64,000 nt of DNA, taken from the NCBI GenBank assembly GCA_000514715.1, contig AZWL01000011.1, positions 158 to 64,157 on the forward strand, read 5' to 3'. This document shows positions 18,474 through 26,819 of the stretch, piece by piece; positions within the stretch are counted from its first letter, which is position 1, and every line of letters starts with the position of its first letter. Both the position numbers and the translations under genes were made by a program. The notes beneath the pieces were generated by a model. That model saw only the letters and a program-made list of their open reading frames with translations, was not told the DNA's origin and made no database searches. Source of the DNA: Streptomyces sp. CNH099 (lineage in GTDB: Bacteria > Actinomycetota > Actinomycetes > Streptomycetales > Streptomycetaceae).

Positions 18474-19393
18474 CGGAGTTCGGTGTCACCGCGCCGGACG
18501 CCTTCGATCCTGCGCTTGACTTCCTCCAGGCTACCCGGTGTATGCCCCACCTTTCGGGCGTTCGTGGTGATCATTCGAAGTTCACGGATCCGGGCCAAAG
18601 TGTTGTACCCCGACCACCGCACCACGTCCCAGCCGTAGGCTTCCGCAAAACGCTCGTAGTGTCGGCTGCCGTGGCCGAATCTGCGGCAGTGTATCTCAAC
18701 AGTCACCAAATCCCACTCCGGCTGCCCGAAGGACACCGTATCCCAGTCACACAGAACCACTCCCGCCTGCGCGTGCAAGGCGTTTCTATGCTGAGGGTCG
18801 CCTTGAATGATGCCTGGCTGTCGGTCGAAGTCGGTCTCCTGAAGTTCGGATTCGAGCCGATCCGCGCAGCCGGCCAGAAAGTTCACCGTCGGCGTCGGGA
18901 GATGGGTGATTGTGGAGATCGAGCGGCGAATGGCGCGTAGGTTGTCATGCGCTGGCAGCGCCAGCGGCGGGGTCAGCGAGTGAAGTGCGTACAGAGGAGC
19001 GGCGAGTTGCACAGCCGCTACCGGATCTGATGGCTGGGGGAGGTAGGTCCAGAACGTCACAGCATGCTGGTCGACAACCACCGGCTGATCGACGGGCAGA
19101 AGGGAGACGGTCGAAAATCCCACACTCATCAGCCACCGAACGAGCGTCACGGTGCGGGCCACGTCGGCGAGCCGCGACCCGCGCCTCGCGATCTTCACCA
19201 CCACCGGTTCCCCGGCCAGGAGGATGACGGCGTTCGTATGGCCGCGCAGCAGACGGGCGCCGGAGCTGTCCAGACCGACCGCCGCGCACGCCCGGTCCAG
19301 AATGTGTCGCCTCTCGGACTCGGTGAAGCCACCCGCTATCGACGCCGCTGCTGTCATAGGTCCAAGGTCGCCCATCGCGGACCCCGCTGTCAC
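18458..19393 (-). CDS. aminoglycoside phosphotransferase (APH)-like kinase
   Basis: A 311-residue protein of the APH/choline-kinase fold. N-lobe: LLRGHTNAVILLAGEPVVVKIAR with the ATP-site lysine. C-lobe: catalytic loop IIQGDPQHRNAL (Brenner-type, with Gln replacing the usual His before GD) and the metal-binding VLCDWDTVSFG. GTG 19393 overlaps the stop of the upstream regulator gene (GTGA), so translation is coupled. An internal ATG (19357) is possible. Whether it phosphorylates an antibiotic or a cellular small molecule is unknown; chromosomal copies next to XRE-TPR regulators are common in Streptomyces. Confidence 0.78.
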   Translation of the reverse strand: MTAGSAMGDLGPMTAAASIAGGFTESERRHILDRACAAVGLDSSGARLLRGHTNAVILLAGEPVVVKIARRGSRLADVARTVTLVRWLMSVGFSTVSLLPVDQPVVVDQHAVTFWTYLPQPSDPVAAVQLAAPLYALHSLTPPLALPAHDNLRAIRRSISTITHLPTPTVNFLAGCADRLESELQETDFDRQPGIIQGDPQHRNALHAQAGVVLCDWDTVSFGQPEWDLVTVEIHCRRFGHGSRHYERFAEAYGWDVVRWSGYNTLARIRELRMITTNARKVGHTPGSLEEVKRRIEGVRRGDTELRWRIL

Positions 19394-20763
19394 ATCGCCC
19401 CCGGCGGCAAGGCCAGGATTTCACGCAGTTCACGTGCCGGTCGACTGCTGCGCGTCGGGGGTGGCAGCACTCGGATCACCTCGTGAGCCCGTGCCCGCAA
19501 GATCGGTGTCCGGTGGGCTGGGAGGGTGGTCAGGATCGCGGAACCCGCGAGGTCGCAGGCGTCGGCCGGGCACTGGTCGAGGGCGGAGCAGATCGCCGTT
19601 TCCAGTTGGAGCAGGGCTGGATCGATGCCTGTCTTGGCCGGATAGAGGTCCCGGGCCCGCGCCTGGACCCTGCGGGCCTGATTCGTGTTTGCGAGAGCGG
19701 TCAACGCCCCGCTGCGGTACAGCAGGAACCGCCGCTCGGGAAACGAGAAGGCGTCATCGGTGTCGGCTCCCGATCCGCTCCGTTCGAAGAGGTCGGCCGC
19801 GTTGTGCAGTGCATCCTGCGCTTCGCGGGCGTCGCCGAGCCTCGCAAGAGCACGTGCCTCCGCAGCCGCGGCGAAAGCGGTGGTGGCCGATGGTCGGCCG
19901 CGGGTCATCATCCTGGCCTCTCGGGTGAGGGCGACGGCGACTTCGAGAGGCCCGTAGTAGAACGGCAGCATCGCGGCCTGCGCTCTGACTCTCGCGCGCA
20001 ACTCGACGTTGCCGCTGTCATCCGCGGCGGCGCGTGCCGTCCCGTACCACGCCTGTGACCTGGTCAAGTCGCCGAGCTTCATCAAGGAATCGGCGGTCAG
20101 CGTCGAGAGGACCGCCGTAAGTTCCGACAGCCGAACCTGAACCGCAGCCGGCTGCCGGTCCCCGGCGAGGTCCTCGACATCCGCAAGGAGACTGAGGAGG
20201 GTTTCCAGCATGGGCGCCGGAGGCGAATACAGGTACAGCTGTCGTGCCCAGAGAATCCGCTCGTCCAGCATATCAAGTTGAGCGGGACTCACGGTGGCGG
20301 AGGCCAGGGTGCGGTCCACTTCGCGCCGTGCTGCGTCAAGACGTAGCCCGAAGGATCCACCGGCGGACGGACACGTCCGAATACCAGGGGTTCCAGGCAG
20401 TGTAAGTGCCTGCATTGTTGCCGTACGTGTCAAGCCGATCTCTTCGGGCGTGGAAGCGTAGAAGGAGCACAGCAGTTCAACGGTGAGGGGCCTGGGGTGA
20501 TTTCTTCCGGTCTCCCAGTAACCCAGTTGGATGGGGTCTGGCTTCGGAGCTTTCTCTCCGTGACCGGCTCCCAGGTTTCGTAGCTCCGCGGCGGCGCTCT
20601 TCAGGGTCAGTCCCCGGGCCAGACGGTGGGCGCGTAGCAGGGACACAGAGCAGTGCCGGTGAATCGTCTCGGCGATCTCCTGGGGTGTCCGCCCCTCGGC
20701 AGTGCCTTGCACACGTAAACGTCGCGCGCATGAAGGGCCATGTGCCTGTAGGTCTCGAACCAC
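19390..20763 (-). CDS. XRE-type HTH regulator with TPR region
   Basis: A 457-residue protein. The HTH is at about 40-95 (LLRAHRLARGLTLKSAAAEL, then IQLGYWETGRNHPRPLTVELL), followed by a helical TPR-like body of about 330 residues. GTG 20763 is chosen because AAGGAGG stands six bases before it; an open frame runs further upstream without a ribosome site. It is the first gene of a three-gene minus-strand unit with the kinase and the 75-residue protein and is divergent from the 226-residue protein gene at 20981. A role as local repressor/activator is inferred. Confidence 0.75.
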   Translation of the reverse strand: MVRDLQAHGPSCARRLRVQGTAEGRTPQEIAETIHRHCSVSLLRAHRLARGLTLKSAAAELRNLGAGHGEKAPKPDPIQLGYWETGRNHPRPLTVELLCSFYASTPEEIGLTRTATMQALTLPGTPGIRTCPSAGGSFGLRLDAARREVDRTLASATVSPAQLDMLDERILWARQLYLYSPPAPMLETLLSLLADVEDLAGDRQPAAVQVRLSELTAVLSTLTADSLMKLGDLTRSQAWYGTARAAADDSGNVELRARVRAQAAMLPFYYGPLEVAVALTREARMMTRGRPSATTAFAAAAEARALARLGDAREAQDALHNAADLFERSGSGADTDDAFSFPERRFLLYRSGALTALANTNQARRVQARARDLYPAKTGIDPALLQLETAICSALDQCPADACDLAGSAILTTLPAHRTPILRARAHEVIRVLPPPTRSSRPARELREILALPPGAM

Positions 20764-20980
20764 GGTTCGCCTCCTTTCCCGACATTGATCGGCTGCGTGC
20801 CCAGTCTGGCAAGGATCAGTCGACGCCATAGACACCTGTGAAAAAAGCTGTGATGCACCATGCCGATCCCCGGAAGCTGTGACGCATGCAAGTTGTCCGC
20901 CTCCGGTCCCTCGACGACGCTCTCTCGTCTCAAGAGGCCCACGACGGGAGAGCCTGGTCGGCTCCGGCTCAGGGAGTGAC

Positions 20981-21661
20981 ATGACGCCGCAGAGGAAGCA
21001 TTACTACCAACACGGGCTGCGGGTACCCGCGATCGCTCCGTGGACGGGCGAAGCGCCGGCTGCCGCGCAGGTGACGCGGCGATGGCTGCCCTTCCTCGGC
21101 GGCGAAGGAAGCGGATACGCGGACGAGCGGCCGACGGACCGCCATCGCGGGTTGCTGTGGAAGCGCATTCCGGAGGCGCCGGGCAAAGGGCGCGCACAGA
21201 TGGGACTCGTGCACGGGCCGCGTCAGCGGCGCGCGATGACTGACAGGTTGTGCCAGGTCTGCTTCGCCCCGGCCGCGCCCGCGGGCGAACCGCTGCTCTT
21301 CGTGGTCGCCGGGGACACGCCCATCGCCGCCGGCGAGCGCATGAGCCAGCCGCCAGTCCATGAGGAGTGCGCGAATGAGGCCGTACGTCACTGCCCTCGC
21401 CTGCGCCGAGCCCACTCCGCCGCTTTGGTGGGAAGAACGTCGAGCTGGGGCGTAGCCGGACTCGTCTACCATCCGGTGACTCTGAAGCCACTTCCCAGCA
21501 CGGCGAAGAACGCCCTCACCCTGATCCCGTACGGCCACCCCGTTCGACTGCGTTGGGTTTTGGCGGTGCAGGAGGTCATCACCGCCCACGACTGCACGCC
21601 GGTGACCTTGGAGGAGCTTACGGACAAGCGCGCAGGCGGGATGCAGGCAGCTCGCACCTGA
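20981..21661 (+). CDS. conserved-looking protein of unknown function
   Basis: A 226-residue protein beginning MTPQRKHYYQHGLRVPAIAPW. A zinc-ribbon-like CQVC (about 88-91) is followed by HEECANEAVRHCP (about 127-139), which may complete a metal site. I know similar proteins only as unnamed Streptomyces proteins located beside XRE regulators. GGGAG lies four bases before ATG 20981. It is divergent from the XRE-TPR gene with a 217-base shared promoter region, suggesting that it is a target of that regulator. Confidence 0.65.
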   Translation: MTPQRKHYYQHGLRVPAIAPWTGEAPAAAQVTRRWLPFLGGEGSGYADERPTDRHRGLLWKRIPEAPGKGRAQMGLVHGPRQRRAMTDRLCQVCFAPAAPAGEPLLFVVAGDTPIAAGERMSQPPVHEECANEAVRHCPRLRRAHSAALVGRTSSWGVAGLVYHPVTLKPLPSTAKNALTLIPYGHPVRLRWVLAVQEVITAHDCTPVTLEELTDKRAGGMQAART

Positions 21662-21840
21662 CCCGCAAGCGCCAGCTCTCCTGCACCCGCTGACAGTGTG
21701 AGCGGCGGGGTGGCGGGCCTTCGTTGCCGGGGTTCGGGCTGGGGAGTTCTCCGGAGACCGCTGACCTGCCCGAAACCTCGTGAGGGTGGAGTTGTCCACA
21801 GGGGGAAGCGGAGTTTGGGGATCCGCGAGAGGCTTGGGGC

Positions 21841-22977
21841 ATGACGGGGGAGCAGAGGCCGCTGGGTGAGTTGGCGGCGCGGAACGGTGGCGTGTTGGTG
21901 TGTGCCGAGGCGGTGGCGGCCGGGTGGTCGTCCGGGGCCTTGACGCGGAGGTTGCGGAAAGAGGGGTGGTGGAAGGCCCGGGCCGGGGTGTGGGTGGAGC
22001 CCGGGCGGGCTGACGACATTCGGCTGCGGTTGCGTGTGGCGCAGGCCGGGCGGCCGGAGTTGGTCGTGAGTCACAGTGCGGCCGCCCACCTCTTCGGGAT
22101 CGAGGTGCCGGCGGTGCGGCCGGAGTTCACCCACGTGCGGGGGCGCGGGCGGGCGCCCGAAGGGGGTGTGCTGCATCGGACCTCGGTGAGCGAGGACGAG
22201 GTCGTGACCGTCGCCGGGCTGCGGGTGACGAGCGCGGTCCGGACTCTCGTCGACCTGTTGCGCACCGCCGAGCGGGACGCGGCGCTGGTCGCCGTGGAGT
22301 CGGCGATGACGCGGCGCCCGTTGGCCTACGGGGACGGGTGGCCGCCGCGGTGGCGGGAGCAGATCACCGACCTGCACACGGTCTCCGAGGCGCTGGCCGG
22401 CACCGGGCAGCGGCGGGGAGTCGTCGCCGCGCGGCAGCGGCTGGCGCTGGCCGACCCGCGCTCGGGGTCCCCCGCGGAGACCGTGGCGCGGCTGCGCATG
22501 CACGACGCCGGGTTGCGGCCGCTCAGCCAGGCGCCGTTCACCGCGCCCAACGGCCGCCGGATGCGGGTCGACTTCTTCTTCCCGGTGGCGGGACTGGTCG
22601 TGGAGATCGAGGGGTACGCCTTCCACGGCGGCCGGGCGGCCCACCTGGCCGACGTCGAGCGCTTCAACGACCTCGGGCGCTGCCCCGACGTCCGGCGCAT
22701 ACTCCGGTTCACGGCATCCGACGTCTTCGATCGCCCCCGGCTGATGCTGCACACCATCCGCGCGGTCCTGGGCGAAATCGCCGCCGGGGACGCCATGGGC
22801 CGTGCGGCGGGCGGTCCAGCGGGCGGTGGTGCGGCGGGCGGTGCGGTCGGCACCCCGGCGGGCCGCGCGGGGGGCACGGGTGCCGCAGGCGGTGCGGGCG
22901 GTGCATCCTCAGGTGCCGCCCCAGGGGGCCTTCCTCCCGCCGCTGCCAAGCGCCGCGCCCGCGTCACCGCCGCGTGA
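21841..22977 (+). CDS. AbiEi-like antitoxin domain fused to DUF559/Vsr-like nuclease fold
   Basis: A 378-residue protein. The N-terminus (about 5-60, LGELAARNGGVLVCAEAVAAGWSS, with a winged helix) resembles AbiEi-type antitoxin/HTH proteins. The C-terminal part (about 235-310) has the PD-(D/E)xK-like pattern MRVDFFFPVAGLVVEIEGY, then HGGRAAHLADVERFNDL, typical of DUF559/Vsr-fold proteins. A Gly/Ala-rich tail of about 60 residues closes the protein. No AbiEii toxin gene is adjacent, so this is probably a stand-alone actinobacterial type. Function is unproven: DNA binding plus possible nicking is inferred. Confidence 0.72.
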   Translation: MTGEQRPLGELAARNGGVLVCAEAVAAGWSSGALTRRLRKEGWWKARAGVWVEPGRADDIRLRLRVAQAGRPELVVSHSAAAHLFGIEVPAVRPEFTHVRGRGRAPEGGVLHRTSVSEDEVVTVAGLRVTSAVRTLVDLLRTAERDAALVAVESAMTRRPLAYGDGWPPRWREQITDLHTVSEALAGTGQRRGVVAARQRLALADPRSGSPAETVARLRMHDAGLRPLSQAPFTAPNGRRMRVDFFFPVAGLVVEIEGYAFHGGRAAHLADVERFNDLGRCPDVRRILRFTASDVFDRPRLMLHTIRAVLGEIAAGDAMGRAAGGPAGGGAAGGAVGTPAGRAGGTGAAGGAGGASSGAAPGGLPPAAAKRRARVTAA

Positions 22978-23075
22978 ACCTCGCCTGACCGGCGTCGGCT
23001 TCGCGGGCGCTGCGGGGCGCCCCGCGCGCGGCCCGGTTCGCCGGCAGTGTCGGTCCACCGTGGCAGTGTGGCCGC

Positions 23076-23441
23076 ATGGACGCCTACGTCAGGAACATCG
23101 TGCTCGACTGCGCCGATGCCCGCGAGCTTGCCGACTTCTACACGCGGTTGCTCGGCATGCGGGTCATCCGTGAAGACTGGATGGTGATCGCCAAGGACGA
23201 AGACAGCTTTCCACGACTGGCGTTCGAGGAGGTGGCGGGCTACCGGCCGCCGCGCTGGCCCGACCACGAGCGCGAGTATCCCCAGCAGATGCACATCTGC
23301 TTCGGCGTCGACGACTCCGCCGCCGCGGGCGAGCTGGCGCTGCGGCTCGGGGCCGCGAGGCTCTCCGAGGCGGGCGGCAGTTGTCCGGTGTTCGCCGATC
23401 CGGCCGGGCATCCGTTCTGCCTCTGCGGCCCGGGGGAGTAG
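23076..23441 (+). CDS. VOC-family (glyoxalase-like) protein
   Basis: A 121-residue single-module vicinal-oxygen-chelate protein: NIVLDCADARELADFYTRLLGM at the N-terminus and FADPAGHPFCLC at the C-terminus are the typical beta-alpha-beta edges. HICFGVDD supplies a possible metal-ligand His. Members include glyoxalases and antibiotic-binding resistance proteins; the substrate cannot be deduced. It is a lone gene. Confidence 0.8.
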   Translation: MDAYVRNIVLDCADARELADFYTRLLGMRVIREDWMVIAKDEDSFPRLAFEEVAGYRPPRWPDHEREYPQQMHICFGVDDSAAAGELALRLGAARLSEAGGSCPVFADPAGHPFCLCGPGE

Positions 23442-23552
23442 GCCGCCCCCGGCCGGCGGGCCGGGGTGGACGAGGCCGGCGGCCTCTCCCGGCGGCCCGG
23501 CAGCCCGGCGGCCGGCGGCCCGGCGGCCCGGCGGTCCTCCGCGGGGAGACGT

Positions 23553-23891
23553 TTACCACACCATGCCGAGGTAGGCATACGTCGCACCGAGCGCCGCGAC
23601 CACGGCGAGGCACACGGCCCACAGGCCCAGGCTCCTGCCGCCGTCCCGCAGCGCGGCTCGTGTGCCGGCGACGAGCGTGGCGGGGAGGACGGCCACCGGT
23701 AGCAGCATGAGCGTCCACGAGCCCGTGTCCGTGCAGAGCAGGGAGTCTTCGCCCTTGAGGGCGCAGCGGCCCAGCAGGCCGATCAGCCACAGCACGGGCA
23801 CGTAGACGAGGGCCGCGAGGCCGCAGAGCCACAGCAGTCCGAGCCGCGCGATCCGGCCGGTGAGGCGCCAACTCCCGTTGGTTGCCAGCAT
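23553..23891 (-). CDS. small integral membrane protein
   Basis: A 112-residue protein with three hydrophobic segments (about 15-38, 60-78 and 89-110) and two Cys (RCALKGEDSLLCTD) in the loop between the first two, which could form an extracytoplasmic disulphide. No family recognised. It is convergent with the VOC gene and divergent from the SGNH hydrolase gene. Confidence 0.6.
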   Translation of the reverse strand: MLATNGSWRLTGRIARLGLLWLCGLAALVYVPVLWLIGLLGRCALKGEDSLLCTDTGSWTLMLLPVAVLPATLVAGTRAALRDGGRSLGLWAVCLAVVAALGATYAYLGMVW

Positions 23892-24278
23892 TCACGGGAT
23901 GATGGTGGATGACGGCGGGAGATCGGACGGTTCCCGGGCCTGGCCGACGCGTTGTTGCGCGAACGTTACGGCAGGCCTACGTTGGTGGCGCTGGGAGCGC
24001 TTCCACGTCGCCTGCCTGCCTCCCCGCACCCGGACCTCCAGGGGCCGACGGGCCGGGTGTGGCTGCACGTCCCGAGGGAGGACCGCGGTCACCCCCCCCA
24101 CGCAAGGGAGACGCCCTTGACGGCCTCGTTCCCCGTCCCGTGCCGGACCGCCCCGGCCGCCCTCGTGGGCGCGGCGGCGTTCGGCGGTAGCGGCCGACGT
24201 GGCCCGGGCGCCCGGCGCCCCGCGGCAGCCACCAGATCGGCGGCAACGGCCTACCCCCACGACAAAGGACGGCACCTC
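23892..24278. other. intergenic region before SGNH hydrolase gene
   Basis: 387 bases. An open frame runs in from 23952 in phase with the hydrolase, but it is Arg/Pro-rich and lies upstream of the Tat signal, so I treat it as leader. The region must hold the divergent promoters for the small membrane protein and the hydrolase; no clear boxes were found. Confidence 0.4.
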
Positions 24279-25049
24279 ATGGCCAGCATGACCAGTCGAC
24301 GGCAGTTCCTCTTCGGCACGCTCGCCGTGGCCGCGGCCCCCGCCGCGCTCGGCACCGCGGTCCCCGGCACGGCCCACGCCGCCCAGCCCCTGCAGGCGGG
24401 GGTGCGGGTCATGCCGCTCGGCGACTCCATCACCGACGGCTTCAACGTGCCGGGCGGCTACCGCGTGGACTTGTGGCAGAAGTTCCTGAACGGCGGCTAC
24501 ACCGTCGACTTCGTCGGGTCGATGCGCAACGGCCCCGGCAGCCTCGGCGACCGGGACCACGAGGGTCACTCGGGCTGGACGATCGGGCAGATCGACCAGA
24601 ACATCACGGGCTGGCTGGGCACCTACAGCCCGCAGACGATCCTGCTGCACATCGGCACCAACGACGTGTACGGCCCCGACCCGGCGGGCGCGCCCGCGCG
24701 GCTGGCCACGCTGGTCGACCGCATCACCGCGCTCGCCCCGGACGCGATCCTCTTCGTGGCCACGATCATCCCGCTGGGCTGGGACGACGCGAACCTCCGG
24801 GCGCTGAACGCCGCGATCCCCGGGATCGTGGACGGTGCGGCGGGCGCCGGGAAGAAGGTGCATCTGGTCGACATGTTCAGCGCCCTGAACGCCGGCGACC
24901 TCGCCGACGGCGTCCACCCGCACGCCGGTGGCTACAGCAAGATGGCCACGGCCTGGTACGAGGCGCTGCTGTCGGTCCCGGGCAGCATCGGCCACGTGTC
25001 GAGCCCGGCGGGGCGGCCGGCCGGGCGCCGGGTGGCGGGCCGGGGGTGA
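24279..25049 (+). CDS. Tat-exported SGNH/GDSL hydrolase
   Basis: A 256-residue protein with a twin-arginine signal (TSRRQFLFGTLAVAAAPAALG) and an AHA cleavage site near residue 38. Mature blocks are GDSITDG (catalytic Ser), a Gly block, IGTNDVYG (block III) and DGVHPHAGGY (catalytic Asp and His). It is therefore an extracellular esterase/lipase-like enzyme folded before export. AAAGGA ten bases before ATG 24279 supports the start; ATG 24288 is also possible. A strong hairpin follows the stop codon. Confidence 0.88.
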   Translation: MASMTSRRQFLFGTLAVAAAPAALGTAVPGTAHAAQPLQAGVRVMPLGDSITDGFNVPGGYRVDLWQKFLNGGYTVDFVGSMRNGPGSLGDRDHEGHSGWTIGQIDQNITGWLGTYSPQTILLHIGTNDVYGPDPAGAPARLATLVDRITALAPDAILFVATIIPLGWDDANLRALNAAIPGIVDGAAGAGKKVHLVDMFSALNAGDLADGVHPHAGGYSKMATAWYEALLSVPGSIGHVSSPAGRPAGRRVAGRG

Positions 25050-25058
25050 AAAGGCCGA

Positions 25059-25093
25059 CGGCCCTGGTGTCGGGGGGTCGGCCACCAGGGCCG
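25059..25093. terminator. hairpin terminator, SGNH hydrolase gene
   Basis: An 11-pair stem (CGGCCCTGGTG with CACCAGGGCCG) and a 13-base loop, ten bases after the stop codon, between convergent genes. Confidence 0.7.
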
Positions 25094-25247
25094 CCGGCGG
25101 TCTCGGCGCGCGCGCCCGGACGCCACGGGGGGAAGGTGCGTACGGACACGCCGGAGACGTGGGAAAGGGGCTTATGGGGGCTTGCGGTCCGTCCAGCGGG
25201 CGGGTTCCCGTTCCGGCCACGGGGCGGCCGGGCGGGGTCCGCCGCCG

Positions 25248-26408
25248 TCAGACCGGTGCGCCGTTGTTGCGCAGCCAGGCGAGGGGGTCTATCGCGTCCC
25301 CGCCGCCGGGTCGTACCTCCAGGTGCAGGTGCGGACCGGTGACGTTGCCGGTGGCGCCCACGCGCCCGATGACGTCGGCGGTCGTGACCTCGCCGGAGGA
25401 CTGGATGATGGAGGACAGGTGGCAGTACCAGATCTCGGTGCCGTCTTCGAGCGTGAGGACGATGCGGTAGCCGTACGAGCCGGCCCAGCCGGCCTCGGTG
25501 ATCGTGCCGCCGTGCACGGCCTTGACCGGGGTGCCGGTGGAGGCGGCGAAGTCCTGCCCGGTGTGGCCCGCGGCCCACATGTCGCCGGACTCGCCGAACG
25601 TGGAGGTGAGGGTGTAGCCGCTGAGCGGGGCGACGTAGCTGGCGGCGAGCTTGGCGAGGCGCTCGGCCTCCGCCTTGCGGCGGGCCTCCTCCTCGGCCTT
25701 GCGGCGGCGCTCCTCCTCCAGGCGGCGCTGGCGCTCCTCTTCCGCCGCCTTCGCATCGGCGGCCTCCTCGGCCGCCTGTTTGGCGGCCTCGGCCTCGGCG
25801 GCGGCGCGGGCCGAGGCGTCGGCCTCCGCCTGCTGCTGGTCGGCCTGCTCCAGGATGCGCGCCCGCAGGGCCTCGCCGGAGTCGGCGGCCGGGGTCGCGC
25901 TGTCCGAGCCGGTGTCGGAGGCGTAGCTGACCTGGGTGAGCGGGGCGGTGGTGACGACGGTGTCGTCAACGGCGGGCTCGTCCTCGGCGGGCATCAGCTC
26001 GCCGACGCCCGGCAGGCTCTCCGCGTCCGGGAGCTGGGCGCCTATCCCGCTCGCGACGGCGTCGACCTGGTCGGGCATGGATATCGCGACCGCGGGCTTC
26101 TCCTGCGCCGTGGCCATGCTGCCCGCGCCGACGGCGGCGAAGACGCCGACGCCGAGCACGGCGCCGCTGCGCGCCATGCTGCCGCCGCGCTGCTTGGGGA
26201 GACGCCGGCGGCCGCGGGAGGGAAGGTCGTCCTCGGGGAGGACTTCCGGGAAGCCTTCGTCGGCCGGCTCTCCGGCGGCGTAAGCGGCGGGCGCGTACCC
26301 CTCGGGGGCGGTGCCGCCGGTCGCATAACGGTCGTAGCCGTCATTGCCGCCGTAGCCGTAATCGTCATAGCCATAGCCGTAGCCAGGCCCAGACCTGTTG
26401 GACGCCAC
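25248..26408 (-). CDS. M23 (LytM) peptidase with coiled-coil, cell-wall hydrolase
   Basis: A 386-residue protein. A Tyr/Gly-rich cytosolic start (YGYGYDDYGYGG) is followed by a basic stretch and a hydrophobic segment (GAVLGVGVFAAVGAGS, about 80-95). A charged Glu/Arg/Ala coiled coil (about 190-260) then precedes the LytM domain (about 270-386) with GHTGQDFA (zinc His and Asp) and HLHLEV. It would cleave peptidoglycan cross-links outside the membrane. GTG 26408 lies ten bases after AAAGGAG. The transcript carries a c-di-AMP riboswitch-like leader, as known for Streptomyces cell-wall hydrolase genes, so expression should drop when c-di-AMP is high. Confidence 0.87.
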   Translation of the reverse strand: MASNRSGPGYGYGYDDYGYGGNDGYDRYATGGTAPEGYAPAAYAAGEPADEGFPEVLPEDDLPSRGRRRLPKQRGGSMARSGAVLGVGVFAAVGAGSMATAQEKPAVAISMPDQVDAVASGIGAQLPDAESLPGVGELMPAEDEPAVDDTVVTTAPLTQVSYASDTGSDSATPAADSGEALRARILEQADQQQAEADASARAAAEAEAAKQAAEEAADAKAAEEERQRRLEEERRRKAEEEARRKAEAERLAKLAASYVAPLSGYTLTSTFGESGDMWAAGHTGQDFAASTGTPVKAVHGGTITEAGWAGSYGYRIVLTLEDGTEIWYCHLSSIIQSSGEVTTADVIGRVGATGNVTGPHLHLEVRPGGGDAIDPLAWLRNNGAPV

Positions 26409-26424
26409 GAAGGCGTACTCCTTT

Positions 26425-26560
26425 CCTTCCTTCTCGCCTACCGGGTTAGCTGACGGGTTCGGAGCAGGAAGGTCTCCTACGGGCCCGCCTCCTGCGGAGA
26501 TTGGCCCGATTCACCCCAAGGTGGTGGTTCCCCGGTTCCCTAGGTGTTGCAGTTGCTGCA
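26425..26560 (-). promoter_or_regulatory. ydaO/yuaA-type (c-di-AMP) riboswitch in leader of M23 peptidase gene
   Basis: Read on the minus strand, the leader holds blocks I recognise from ydaO-type aptamers: GGGAACCGGGGAACC (26526-26540), GGGGTGAATC (26508-26517), GACCTTCCTGCTCCGAACCC (26456-26475) and AGCTAACCCGGTAGGCGAG (26432-26450), in the right order, directly before the ribosome site of a cell-wall hydrolase. The ends are approximate. Confidence 0.85.
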
Positions 26561-26640
26561 GTTGTTGCACGTGCGGGATTCGGCGACGGCGCACGGAGCC
26601 GCCTCTTGCGGCGGCAGTGACGACCGCGCTGCGTTACCGC

Positions 26641-26670
26641 ACGCTAGCGGACGACGGCGTTCGATTCCAA
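26641..26670 (-). promoter_or_regulatory. candidate promoter for riboswitch-M23 transcript
   Basis: On the minus strand, TTGGAA (26665-26670) and TAGCGT (26641-26646) are separated by 18 bases, close to the HrdB consensus. They are placed so that the transcript would start about 80 bases before the first aptamer block. Confidence 0.5.
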
Positions 26671-26819
26671 GCCGTTCCCGTTATTCAGTTGTTCTTTGCC
26701 GCGGACGATACGGGGCATGTGACTGCGGAAACGGACAAGTTGCCGCGTCGGCCACACGGGGTGAGGTCCTGTCGTTAGCTGATCGTGTATCAGTTGTTAT
26801 GCGGAGGGAGGCTGTTCCA

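Noticed and set aside
19390..20982. Longer form of the XRE-TPR regulator with 73 extra residues.
   Set aside because: The strong AAGGAGG site places the start at GTG 20763; the extension is Arg/Pro-rich.
23952..24278. N-terminal extension of the SGNH hydrolase.
   Set aside because: It would bury the twin-arginine signal peptide; composition is noncoding.
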